NCBI GenBank assembly: GCA_043743335.1
Contig: JAYTWR010000014.1
Location: forward strand, 1 to 34,445
DNA from: UBA5216 sp043743335
Lineage (GTDB): Bacteria > Pseudomonadota > Gammaproteobacteria > Burkholderiales > SG8-41
DNA length: 34,445 nucleotides
Direction of reading: 5' to 3'
In this document: positions 1 through 7,424 of the stretch, one piece after another
Layout: every line of letters begins with the position of its first letter
How positions within the stretch are numbered: the stretch's first letter is position 1
Notes under the pieces: generated by a model
What the model was told of the DNA's origin: nothing
The model's database searches: none
The model's input: the letters and a program-made list of their open reading frames with translations, nothing else
Program-made: the position numbers and the translations under genes

Positions 1-1
1 C

Positions 2-172
2 AACCAAAGGGCTGAGGATCGAGGGATTGCACACGTGCTAACCACCCCGGATACGATCAGGACGCTACAGAGGAAGCTATATACCAAGGCCAAGCAAGAG
101 ACCGTCTTTTGTTACGCACTCGATGGTTGAGTGCGCGGGCGCGACATCCTCAGTCGCGCTAACAAACGTAGG
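2..172 (+). pseudogene. Group II intron reverse transcriptase/maturase, N-terminal fragment
   Basis: The frame from position 2 carries the typical N-terminal signature of bacterial group II intron maturases (TIRTLQRKLYTKAKQE at about 53-100). It then meets an in-frame TGA at 128-130 and resumes with RGRDILSRA, which matches the downstream family segment of the form Y-R-x-D-I-L-x-H-A. Homology then ends and intron 3' RNA begins. The RT catalytic YADD region, the X domain and the endonuclease domain are all absent. With a nonsense codon and a large deletion, no functional maturase can be made. Confidence 0.75.
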
Positions 173-210
173 ACGGGCAAATGCGCATGCTTTGGCGTAA
201 AGAACATCGG

Positions 211-280
211 AAAGCCGTGTGCGGGAAAACCGCATGCACGGTTTGATGAGGGAGGGCAGGCGAGAGCCTGTCCTCTACTC
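211..280 (+). ncRNA. Group II intron domains V and VI
   Basis: Domain V is a 34-nt hairpin at 211-244. The catalytic triad AGC is at 213-215. The lower stem pairs 213-219 with 237-243. The upper stem pairs TGCGG (220-224) with CCGCA (230-234) around a GAAA-type loop. The diagnostic two-nucleotide bulge is TG at 235-236. Domain VI pairs 248-261 with 266-280 around a GAGA loop (262-265) and leaves A277 bulged, which is the lariat branch point. Every catalytic feature is intact although the encoded protein is destroyed. Confidence 0.88.
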
Positions 281-397
281 TACTCTACTCTACCTTTTCC
301 GCCTTTTCCGATTTGTGCCGCACACCTTGCGGCGCTTCGTTACATTGTCAGAGTCGCTCTTTATTCAGACGCCTAGATTCACCCGGTGACACGGGCG

Positions 398-420
398 GTT
401 CTCTCCTTTATAGTGAGAAC
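398..420. other. Inverted repeat upstream of first Bug gene
   Basis: GTTCTC (398-403) and GAGAAC (415-420) form a 6-bp inverted repeat spaced by 11 nt, about 77 nt before the ATG of the Bug gene at 497. It could be an operator or a weak hairpin; no U-tract follows. The rest of 286-496 holds no gene that I recognise. Confidence 0.3.
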
Positions 421-496
421 AACTACTACAAGCGACCTCGTGTCGCACTTGAATTTCCTATCCCCACACGCGCCAACTTGCCACGCCATTCCGCCC

Positions 497-1465
497 ATGA
501 ATCTGATCCGCCCTATTCTGATACTCGTCCTGTCATTGACCGGCATTGTTTCGGCGCAGGACTACCCGCGTCGCGCGCTCAGGGTACTGGTGCCTTACGC
601 GCCCGGCGGCGCGACGGATACGGTGACGCGCATCATGGCGCCGGCCCTATCCGACATCCTGAAACAGTCTGTGGTGATCGACAACCGCACCGGCGCCTCC
701 GGCAATATCGCGGTGGAGCTGGCGGCAAAATCCGCGGCGGACGGCTACACGCTGCTGATGGGCACGGTATCTACCAACACCATCAACCCCGCGCTGTTTG
801 CGCACACGTTGAAGGTTGACCCGCTGCGGGATCTGAGCGGCATCAGTCTGGTCGCGGCCATCCCCAATGTGCTGGTGTCCTCGGCGCAGTTTCCGCCGAA
901 TACACTGCGCGAGGTGATCGCGTATGCCAAGGCGCGGCCCCGGCAATTGAACTACGGCAATACGGTTGGCTCGTTCGCGCATTTGGATATGCTGATGTTA
1001 TTGCGCAGCGCCGGTGTGGAGATGGTGCATGTGCCGTCGCGAGGTGGCGCCGGTGATGCGGTCAACATGCTGGTGCGCAATGAAATTCATCTGAGCTGGA
1101 TGAGCCCCACGCTGGCGGAGACCCATGTCAACGGTGGCCGGCTCAAAGCTTATGCTGTCACCGCCAGCCAGCGCGTGCACTACCTGCCGCAGACGCCCAC
1201 CATGAGCGAGGCTGGTTTTAACGGTATCGGCAGTGACAGTTGGCACGGCCTATTCGCGCCTACCGGCACGCCACGCAATGTCATCAACAAGCTGTATGCC
1301 ACTGTGGCGCAAGCCGCCACGCAGCCGGATGTGCGCCAGCGTTTTGATAAGGTAGTGATCCCATTGACGCCCAGCAAATCACCCGAAGACTTCAATAGCT
1401 TCGTCAAGTCGGAAGCGGCACGCTGGAAAAAAATTGTCGTAGAAAATCGCGTCAGCGTTGAATAA
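497..1465 (+). CDS. Bug-family (TctC-like) tripartite tricarboxylate transporter substrate-binding protein
   Basis: A 322-residue periplasmic binding protein of the Bug/TctC family. These capture carboxylates or other small acids outside the inner membrane and normally hand them to a TctA/TctB permease. A signal peptide ends near SAQ at residues 19-21. It is followed by the family hallmark VLVPYAPGGATDTVTR and the ligand-loop segment VIDNRTGASGNIA. The ATG at 497 was chosen because the signal peptide starts there, although no good Shine-Dalgarno precedes it; an in-frame GTG at 386 would place 37 unlikely residues before the signal peptide. The downstream MmgE/PrpD gene follows after 20 nt, so the two are probably co-transcribed. 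The ligand cannot be told from sequence. Confidence 0.9.
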   Translation: MNLIRPILILVLSLTGIVSAQDYPRRALRVLVPYAPGGATDTVTRIMAPALSDILKQSVVIDNRTGASGNIAVELAAKSAADGYTLLMGTVSTNTINPALFAHTLKVDPLRDLSGISLVAAIPNVLVSSAQFPPNTLREVIAYAKARPRQLNYGNTVGSFAHLDMLMLLRSAGVEMVHVPSRGGAGDAVNMLVRNEIHLSWMSPTLAETHVNGGRLKAYAVTASQRVHYLPQTPTMSEAGFNGIGSDSWHGLFAPTGTPRNVINKLYATVAQAATQPDVRQRFDKVVIPLTPSKSPEDFNSFVKSEAARWKKIVVENRVSVE

Positions 1466-1485
1466 CCCGGCGCGCAGGAATTTCC

Positions 1486-2853
1486 TTGAATACCACACGT
1501 AGAATCGCCGAGTTTGTCGCCGGGCTTAAGTTAGCTGATGTGCCGCCGCAGGCCATCGCCATCGTCAAGGGCGGGCTGATCGACGCGGTGGGTGTCGCTA
1601 TCGCGGGCGCTGACACAGCCGCCGCCGATGTGGTCACGCGCTGGGCCCGCGATGCTGGTGGCGCGCCGCAGTCAGGCGTGATCGGCGGTGCATTCAAAAC
1701 CTCGGCGCAAGTCGCCGCCCGCGCCAACGGCACCATAGGGCAGGCGCAGGATTTTGATCCGCCCACGCCGTTGTTGCCGGTATTGCTGGCGCTCGGCGAA
1801 TCACAACAGTCATCAGGCCGCGATTGTCTTGAGGCCTATATCGCCGGCTATGAAGTGCAATCGAAGTTGCAATCCGGCGTGTCGGCCAAGCACTATGAAC
1901 ACGGCTGGCATTCCAATGCCGTATTCGGAACCATCGGCGCCACCGCTGCCGCTGCGAAGCTGCTGAAGCTGGATGCCGCGCAAACCACCATGGCCCTGGG
2001 CATCGCCGCGTCTGAAGCCGGCGGCCTGCGGCAAAACCTGGGCACCATGACCAAGCCCTATCACGCGGGTGCCGCGGCGGCCAATGGCATTATCGCTGCT
2101 ACGCTGGCGCGGCACGGCATGACCAGCGCTGCGGACAGCATCGAAGGTGAATTTGGGCTGCTGCGGGTATTCGCCTTCAAGGGCGAGTACGACGAAAAAC
2201 ACATCGCACAAAGCTTCGGCGCGCCGTGGCATTTGCTGGCGCATGAAATTCGCATCAAGCCCTATCCCTGCTGCCGCGCGGGCCATCGCGCGCTAGACGC
2301 CACGCTGGCGCTCGTCGAGCAATATCAACTCGCGCCTGAGTCAATAGCCCGCATCGAATGCGAAATCAGCGCGCATGTCACGCAACTGATGGCCTATCCG
2401 CGCGCATCCAATGCGCTCGAAGCGAAATTCTGCCTGCCCTACTGCCTTGCCGTGGCGGTGTGCGACGGTGAAGTCGGCCTGCAACAATTCACTGCTGAGC
2501 GTGTGGCCGACACCAACGTGCAGGCACTAGCCTCGCGCGCGCACATCGCACACCCGGATGGTCGCAGTGAATGGGAGACCGGCACGCGCCTGCCGTGCAA
2601 GGTCAGGATTGTTTGCAACAATGCCGCCGTGCACGAAGCCAGCGCCGACGCACCCAAGGGCGACCGCGACAATCCCGTGAGCCTGCCCGACATCATTGCG
2701 AAATATCACGCGTGCACGCGGGATTTGCTGTCGGCTCAAGACGCCAACACCGTGTTGGCGTCACTGCAAACGCTAGAGAGCCTCGACACTATCCACGCGC
2801 TGGCGGACATCCTGACCTTTGGTGTGCGACCGAATCGGCGAACATCGTCGTAG
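1486..2853 (+). CDS. MmgE/PrpD family protein
   Basis: A 455-residue cytoplasmic protein of the MmgE/PrpD family, which includes 2-methylcitrate dehydratase, cis-aconitate decarboxylase and iminodisuccinate epimerase. The length fits the family, and the usual all-helical N-terminal half (GGLIDAVGVAIAGADTAAA, GYEVQSKLQSG, HSNAVFGTIGATAAAAKLL) and KPYPCCRAGH segment are present. The start is TTG at 1486, with AGGAA at 1476-1480 as ribosome-binding site 5 nt upstream; no ATG lies near. It follows the Bug gene closely, which suggests that the binding protein and enzyme serve the same carboxylic acid. Many family members adjacent to Bug genes are not true methylcitrate dehydratases, so the substrate is left open. 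Confidence 0.88.
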   Translation: MNTTRRIAEFVAGLKLADVPPQAIAIVKGGLIDAVGVAIAGADTAAADVVTRWARDAGGAPQSGVIGGAFKTSAQVAARANGTIGQAQDFDPPTPLLPVLLALGESQQSSGRDCLEAYIAGYEVQSKLQSGVSAKHYEHGWHSNAVFGTIGATAAAAKLLKLDAAQTTMALGIAASEAGGLRQNLGTMTKPYHAGAAAANGIIAATLARHGMTSAADSIEGEFGLLRVFAFKGEYDEKHIAQSFGAPWHLLAHEIRIKPYPCCRAGHRALDATLALVEQYQLAPESIARIECEISAHVTQLMAYPRASNALEAKFCLPYCLAVAVCDGEVGLQQFTAERVADTNVQALASRAHIAHPDGRSEWETGTRLPCKVRIVCNNAAVHEASADAPKGDRDNPVSLPDIIAKYHACTRDLLSAQDANTVLASLQTLESLDTIHALADILTFGVRPNRRTSS

Positions 2854-2868
2854 GGCGACAATCAGTAT

Positions 2869-3683
2869 TTGTTTTTAAAGTATTTTTTTACTACTTGCGC
2901 TCTGTGCCAACCCACTCCACACGGCGGTTGCGCGCACGCCAAGAATCAGTACCGTTATGAGCAGCAGCAATGTGAATGTGGTGGCAAGGTCAGAACCACA
3001 CGCCTGCACCGGCGTCATCAAACGATCGACATTCCACAAATCAAACCGCACATCGCGGAATATCGGCTTTATGCAAAGGTCTGCCAAGTTTGCGGCAAGC
3101 AGCATGAAGCGGTGTTGCCCGCCGATGTCTCCGGTAAATGGGTTGGGCCGCGACTGCTGGCGTTGATCGGCACGCTCACGGGCGGGTATCGGTTGTCCAA
3201 GCGGCTGGTGCAAGGCTTGTTGCAGGACCTTTATCGCATTGACCTGTCGGTGGGTCTTATCAGTCAAAGCGAAGGCCTCATCAGTGCGGCACTGGAGACG
3301 ATAGTGCAACAAGCGCACGCCCACATCCAGCAGGCTGCGGTGGTGCACAGCGATGAAACCGGGCATAAAGAAAAAGGCAAAAAAACAGTGGATGTGGGTA
3401 GCCATTGCCGGGACGGTGAGCGTATTCATGGCGCGTGCTGCCAGAAGTGCCGAGATTGCCAAGGAATTATTGAGAAGCGCTTTTGCCGGCATCCGTCATC
3501 TGGAGAAAAACCAGCTTCGGAACACAGTCCAAGCGCGGCTCAGTGTATAGGGAGCGGATGATGACCACAGTCGGCAGTTGTAAACTTCAGGGCCGCAATG
3601 TTCTGCAATTCCTGACCCACGCCGTACGCGCTCACGTCGGGAACGCTAACATGCCCACTTTGATACCTGCTTTAGCGGGGTGA
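2869..3683 (+). pseudogene. IS66-family transposase, frameshifted and internally deleted
   Basis: Three reading frames together give pieces of one IS66-type transposase. The first (to about 3384) holds Cys pairs of the zinc-binding region (CECGGKV, CQVCG), the central helical domain (GPRLLALIGTLTGGYRLSK) and the first catalytic Asp in SDETG. At a run of seven A (3379-3385) the frame shifts by one base and continues as KKQWMWVAIAGTVSVF...IAKELLRSAFAG. Near 3490 homology jumps, in a third frame, to the C-terminal end (VIWRKTSFGTQSKRGSVY...GRNVLQFLTHAV). The segment with the remaining catalytic residues is gone. The left boundary is uncertain; no terminal inverted repeats were recognised. Not functional. 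Confidence 0.85.
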
Positions 3684-3692
3684 ACGGTTACA

Positions 3693-3718
3693 AATAAACA
3701 AATAAAATCAATTACTTA
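3693..3718 (+). repeat. Recurrent AT-rich border motif, copy 1
   Basis: Core AATCAATTACTTA at 3706-3718, preceded by an A-rich tract. It matches the IHF consensus WATCAANNNNTTR. It overlaps the stop codon of the minus-strand Bug gene and lies just past the IS66 remnant. Confidence 0.5.
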
Positions 3719-4701
3719 GCTAAACCCAGTTCCGTCAGCACGCCGCGCAGCTCGTGATGCTGCGCATCGAGAAAGCGCCGCGTTTCTTGGCTGTTGAGAT
3801 ACACCGGGTCTTGCAGCAGACGCAGCGCCTCTTGCCGCCACTCTGGTGTTTGCGTTAGCCGCGCAAACACATCGTCCCAATACGCGATTTGCGCAGTGCT
3901 CATGCCTTTGGGGCCGACCACGCCGCGCCAGTTGGCGTAAACCGAATCGAAGCCCTGCTCTTTCCACGTGGGCACCTCAGAGAACGCGCCACCCAAGCGG
4001 CGCGGGCCGGACACCGCAATGCCGCGCAATTTGCCACCCTGAATATGCGCGATCTGGCTCGCCGCGCTGGTGACCATTACATCCACGTGGCCGCCCATCA
4101 CACCGGCGATGGATTCATTCGCCCCGGCCACCACCACCACGCGCAATTTTTTGATGTCCACGCCGGCGGTTTTCAAGGCCAGCACGGTCGCCAGATGATT
4201 GGATCCCGCCAGCGCTGTTGACAAACTGATGCTCACTGCACCGGGGTCTTTGCGCAGTCGCTCGGCGAGATCGCGCCCGGATTTGATGCCGGAATCCGCG
4301 CGCACGGCAAAGCCGACGTACTCGTTGAACAAATGCGCGAGCGGCGTCATATCCGTATACGGCACTTGCCCGGCGATCATCATAGGCCCGGTAATCATGG
4401 GTTGCAGGCTCAGCGCAAGGTAGTGCGCGTCGCCCGCGTGCTGATTGAGATACACATAGCTCAACGAACTGCCGCCGCCGGTGCGATTGACCACGCTGCT
4501 GGGGAAATCCAGCCCCAGCTTGTCGCGCATGAGTTTTTGCACTTGCCGCGCGGTGAGATCCGCACCGCCGCCCGCGGCAGAGCCGACAATGATTTCAACG
4601 TTGCGTGTGGGCTTCCAGGCTTGTGCGCTGACGCTGCCCGCAACGGCCAGCGCAGCAATCAGAGCGAACACAGCGCAAGCGACGGGTAATCCTGATTTCA
4701 T
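3712..4701 (-). CDS. Bug-family (TctC-like) substrate-binding protein
   Basis: A 329-residue exported binding protein with a signal peptide (AALAVAGSVSAQA) followed by a divergent Bug core: VEIIVGSAAGGGADLTAR, then NRTGGGSSLSYVYLNQ, then VVVAGANESIAGVMGGHVD. These place it in the tripartite tricarboxylate transporter receptor family, in a branch nearer TctC proper than the other copies here. The ATG at 4701 is preceded by AAGAGG at 7 nt. It is divergent from the SnoaL-like gene (68 nt between starts), so the two may share a control region. No permease genes adjoin it. Its last codons overlap an AT-rich border motif. Confidence 0.88.
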   Translation of the reverse strand: MKSGLPVACAVFALIAALAVAGSVSAQAWKPTRNVEIIVGSAAGGGADLTARQVQKLMRDKLGLDFPSSVVNRTGGGSSLSYVYLNQHAGDAHYLALSLQPMITGPMMIAGQVPYTDMTPLAHLFNEYVGFAVRADSGIKSGRDLAERLRKDPGAVSISLSTALAGSNHLATVLALKTAGVDIKKLRVVVVAGANESIAGVMGGHVDVMVTSAASQIAHIQGGKLRGIAVSGPRRLGGAFSEVPTWKEQGFDSVYANWRGVVGPKGMSTAQIAYWDDVFARLTQTPEWRQEALRLLQDPVYLNSQETRRFLDAQHHELRGVLTELGLAK

Positions 4702-4769
4702 GAGAAAGCCTCTTCGGAAAGCGACGATCAGTCTATCGTAAAATTAGCGCGTCAACTCAAGGAGAGCGC

Positions 4770-5411
4770 ATGACTGACCCGAACAACCTTGCCCGATTGC
4801 AGGCCGCCGCCGACAAAGTGGAAATTATCGAAAATTCGGCCACCTCGTTTTGTTGCCGCGATACCGGCGATTGGGATCGCCTTGCTGCGTGTTTTGATCC
4901 GGCTGCGCCGATTACCACCTCATGGTTTCAGGGCACGGCGCGCGAGTTTGCCGAGCAATCCAAATCCATGATGGACGGCCATCACCCAAATGACACACAG
5001 CGGCACATGATGGGCAGCCCGCGCGTGTCGATCAACGGTGCGCGCGCCGTGTGCGAGTACTATTTGATTTTGTATCAAGGCCGCACCATTGACGGTTACG
5101 AGTTCGATCTGGCCACTTGGAGCGTGACGTTAGATTTTTATGAGAAACAATCAGACAGCGTGTGGCGCATCGTCAAGCGCCGCATGATTTACGACAAGTC
5201 ACGCATGGATGCGCGCACGCCCGGCGCCGTGCCGCAAGCGTATTGGGACCAAATGGATTTGTCGCGTTACCCAGCACCCGTGAAATACCACTGCTATCGC
5301 AACGAGAAAAGCAGTGGCCACGCACCCAAAAACATGATTATCAAAGGCTCGCCGGAAGACAAGGCGGCGCGTGATGATGCGGCGAATTGGCTTGCGGGGC
5401 TTAAGCATTGA
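4770..5411 (+). CDS. SnoaL-like / NTF2-like domain protein
   Basis: A 213-residue cytoplasmic protein with an NTF2-like cone fold of the SnoaL type, used by dehydratases, dehydrogenase small subunits and polyketide cyclases. The N-terminal helix region (CCRDTGDWDRLAACFDP) and the MMGSPRVSINGARAVCEYY strand match the pattern. The ATG at 4770 has AAGGAG at 4759-4764. The C-terminal extension beyond about residue 150 carries SRYPAPVKYHCYRN, and the gene end overlaps the convergent dehydrogenase by 11 nt. Specific activity cannot be assigned. Context suggests a role in breakdown of an acid or aromatic compound. Confidence 0.75.
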   Translation: MTDPNNLARLQAAADKVEIIENSATSFCCRDTGDWDRLAACFDPAAPITTSWFQGTAREFAEQSKSMMDGHHPNDTQRHMMGSPRVSINGARAVCEYYLILYQGRTIDGYEFDLATWSVTLDFYEKQSDSVWRIVKRRMIYDKSRMDARTPGAVPQAYWDQMDLSRYPAPVKYHCYRNEKSSGHAPKNMIIKGSPEDKAARDDAANWLAGLKH

Positions 5412-6420
5412 TAACGCCGCTGGCCTGCCCTTGTTCAAAGTAGCGTTGAATATTGGCCAGCGCGGCAGGCATGTCGATCTCCCATGAGCGGTACGAGCCG
5501 CCGCCGGTATGCGGCGTGAGCACCACGTTCGTCAACGCCATCAATGGGCTGGTGGCGGGCAGGGGCTCCAGCGGATAAACATCCAGCGCCGCCATGGCGA
5601 TTTGCTGATGGCGCAGCGCGTGAGCCAAGGCTGCTTCATCCACCAAAGCGCCGCGCCCGACGTTAATCAGAGTGGCCGTGGGCTTCATGCGCGCGAGCGT
5701 CGCCGCGTTGATGATGTTTTCGGTTTGCGGCGTATGCGGCAACGCGAGCACCACGAAATCGGCGGTCGTCAGCAATGTATCCAGCGCCAAGTGCCGCGTT
5801 TCCAGTGCGGCTTGCGTTGCGGGCGGCAGGGGAGTGCGTTGGTGGTACACCACGCGCATGCCAAACGCGCGGCAGCGTTTGGCGATTTCGATGCCGATAT
5901 CACCCATGCCGACGATGCCCACAGTCGATTCATGCAGCTCTGTCATGCCACTGATGCCCGCCCAGTTGGCGCAATAGCTGCCCTGCGTGGTTGGCGTGGG
6001 CTGCAGACCCGTTCGCGCATAACTTGCCGTCATCACCGCCTGATGGCCGGGAATGATTTTGCGGGCGCATGCGAGCATCAGTGCCAGTGCATGTTCCGCT
6101 ACGGTGACGTTGCGCAACAGCGGCAGTGTGGCCACGGGAATGCCGCGCGCGGTGGCGGCGGCCAAATCGATGTTGCGGCAATTCAAGCCGTGTTTTTGAA
6201 TAAACTTCAAGCGCGGCGCAGCCTGGATAACGGCACCGGTGAGTTCAGCTTGATAACACAGGATGGCGTCGGCCTGCGGTGCCAAGGCGCGCAAAGCGGC
6301 CTCGCCGGCCACGTCCGGGAACACGGCGTCAAAAACGCCTTGATCGAGCCCATCACGCACATGGCCCGCAAATTTGGTGCTTGCCGTGTCGGTGACCAGC
6401 AGTCGCAGTGGCTCGCGCAT
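5401..6420 (-). CDS. D-isomer-specific 2-hydroxyacid dehydrogenase
   Basis: A 339-residue NAD(P)-dependent oxidoreductase that interconverts 2-hydroxy acids and 2-oxo acids. The Rossmann signature GMGDIG is at residues 171-176. The catalytic triad is visible as Arg256 (NVGRGALVDE), Glu285 (DVYPLEPLP) and His304 (LTPHTGGGS). The N-terminal substrate-binding lobe has QKHGLNCRNIDLAAATARG. All key residues are present, so it should be active. It is convergent with the SnoaL-like gene. No Shine-Dalgarno precedes ATG 6420, and a short open frame ends three bases upstream, so translational coupling is possible. The substrate is unknown; phosphoglycerate dehydrogenase itself is unlikely because no ACT domain is present. 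Confidence 0.88.
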   Translation of the reverse strand: MREPLRLLVTDTASTKFAGHVRDGLDQGVFDAVFPDVAGEAALRALAPQADAILCYQAELTGAVIQAAPRLKFIQKHGLNCRNIDLAAATARGIPVATLPLLRNVTVAEHALALMLACARKIIPGHQAVMTASYARTGLQPTPTTQGSYCANWAGISGMTELHESTVGIVGMGDIGIEIAKRCRAFGMRVVYHQRTPLPPATQAALETRHLALDTLLTTADFVVLALPHTPQTENIINAATLARMKPTATLINVGRGALVDEAALAHALRHQQIAMAALDVYPLEPLPATSPLMALTNVVLTPHTGGGSYRSWEIDMPAALANIQRYFEQGQASGVINA

Positions 6421-6717
6421 GCTTTAAGTTCGGGCTTTAATCGTGCGGGCTTTACGTGCGAACAGGCACATCAAGCCGCCGGTCGATGTGCGCGTAGAAA
6501 AGTGCGGGTTCAAACGGTGCGTCGGGTTGGGGGCATGGTGCATCTCCTTGACGCTGATATCCAAACTTGGTGACGCAATGTCGCGATCTGCCAAGAGCCG
6601 AGCTGCGAAGGCCGAAGATTGAACTGGGGTGTGGGCAGCGTCAAGTTGCTCACGTGCCCTGAGCGCAACCAGCGGACAGGTTACACTGCCGCGACTTATT
6701 GCCACAGAAAGGAACAG
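6421..6717. other. Intergenic control region with a possible leader ORF
   Basis: This region lies between two divergent genes. On the minus strand AAGGAG (6549-6544) is followed after 7 nt by an ATG (6536) that opens an 8-codon frame, MPPTRRTV. An overlapping frame from ATG 6543 encodes 39 residues and ends three bases before the dehydrogenase start, but it has no Shine-Dalgarno spacing of its own. Either could be a leader peptide or chance. No other gene or RNA is recognised here. Confidence 0.25.
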
Positions 6718-7371
6718 ATGATGCCGCCAAACACTTACACCCGGCCGACGCACTCGATGCCCCCGGCTATCCCGCCCTTGTTGCAGCCGCAGCCGCCGAT
6801 TGCGCCCTTGTTGCCGCCCGTGCATGTCGTCGATTTGATGACTGAGGCCGGGTCAGCGGCGTTTGGCGCCGTATGGCGTGCCAAAGAAGCGAAGCTCGTG
6901 GAATGCCCTGCGCTCAGTGATGCCCGGCCTGAGTTCAAGACCACCTATGACGTTGAGCCGCATGCCGAGTTGCTGGGCTTTGATGACGCCGGCTGGGCGC
7001 GGGTGCCGCCCACCGACCTCGACGGCAAGCGCGGCGGCGGCATGGTGTCGTTCTTTTGGTTCCGCACCACGCTGACCATTCCGGCAAATGTCGGCGGCTT
7101 CGACACTGCCGGTGCCAAGGCAGTATTGCGCGTGAACGTCGACGACTATGCGGAAGTCTGGATCAATGGCGTGTTGCCCCGCGTCGCAGGCCGCCCTAGC
7201 CCGGCGGCGATTCAGGGCTTTAACATGCCCAACCGTCTGGTGCTTGGCGATAACCTCGTGTCGCCGGGTGACCGCTTTGAAATTGCAGTGTTTGCCATCA
7301 ACGGACCGATCTCGGTGGCACCGGCTAATTTTCTGTGGTTCCGTGAAGCCAAGATTGAGTTTTTCCGCTAA
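6718..7371 (+). CDS. Galactose-binding-like domain protein, function unknown
   Basis: A protein of about 217 residues. After a proline-rich N-terminus (PPAIPPLLQPQPPIAPLLPP) it has a beta-sandwich resembling galactose-binding-like jelly-roll domains: FWFRTTLTIPANVGGFD, then VDDYAEVWINGVLPR, then GFNMPNRLVLG and VFAINGPIS. Similar segments are known, from memory, next to SMP-30/gluconolactonase domains, but no lactonase domain is present here. AAAGGAA (6708-6714) precedes tandem ATG codons at 6718 and 6721; either may be used, the second having better spacing. No signal peptide is evident. It may bind a sugar or serve as an accessory to a lactonase encoded elsewhere. Function is not established. 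Confidence 0.7.
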   Translation: MMPPNTYTRPTHSMPPAIPPLLQPQPPIAPLLPPVHVVDLMTEAGSAAFGAVWRAKEAKLVECPALSDARPEFKTTYDVEPHAELLGFDDAGWARVPPTDLDGKRGGGMVSFFWFRTTLTIPANVGGFDTAGAKAVLRVNVDDYAEVWINGVLPRVAGRPSPAAIQGFNMPNRLVLGDNLVSPGDRFEIAVFAINGPISVAPANFLWFREAKIEFFR

Positions 7372-7424
7372 CCATCGCCATAATAAAAATTGCTCCGATA
7401 GCCCTGACACTGCATCAACCTGCC

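Larger units (their letters stand above)
1..285 (+). mobile_element. Group II intron remnant, 3' portion
   Basis: The stretch reads as the start of a group II intron reverse transcriptase/maturase, then jumps directly to the intron's 3' ribozyme domains V and VI. The central and C-terminal parts of the maturase gene are therefore missing. The 3' splice site is estimated at about 283-285, some 6-8 nt past the bulged branch-point adenosine at 277. The intron's 5' end lies upstream of the window. This is either a dead copy or an ORF-less derivative that could only move with a maturase supplied in trans. The identification is firm from domain V; the exact 3' boundary is inferred. Confidence 0.85.
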
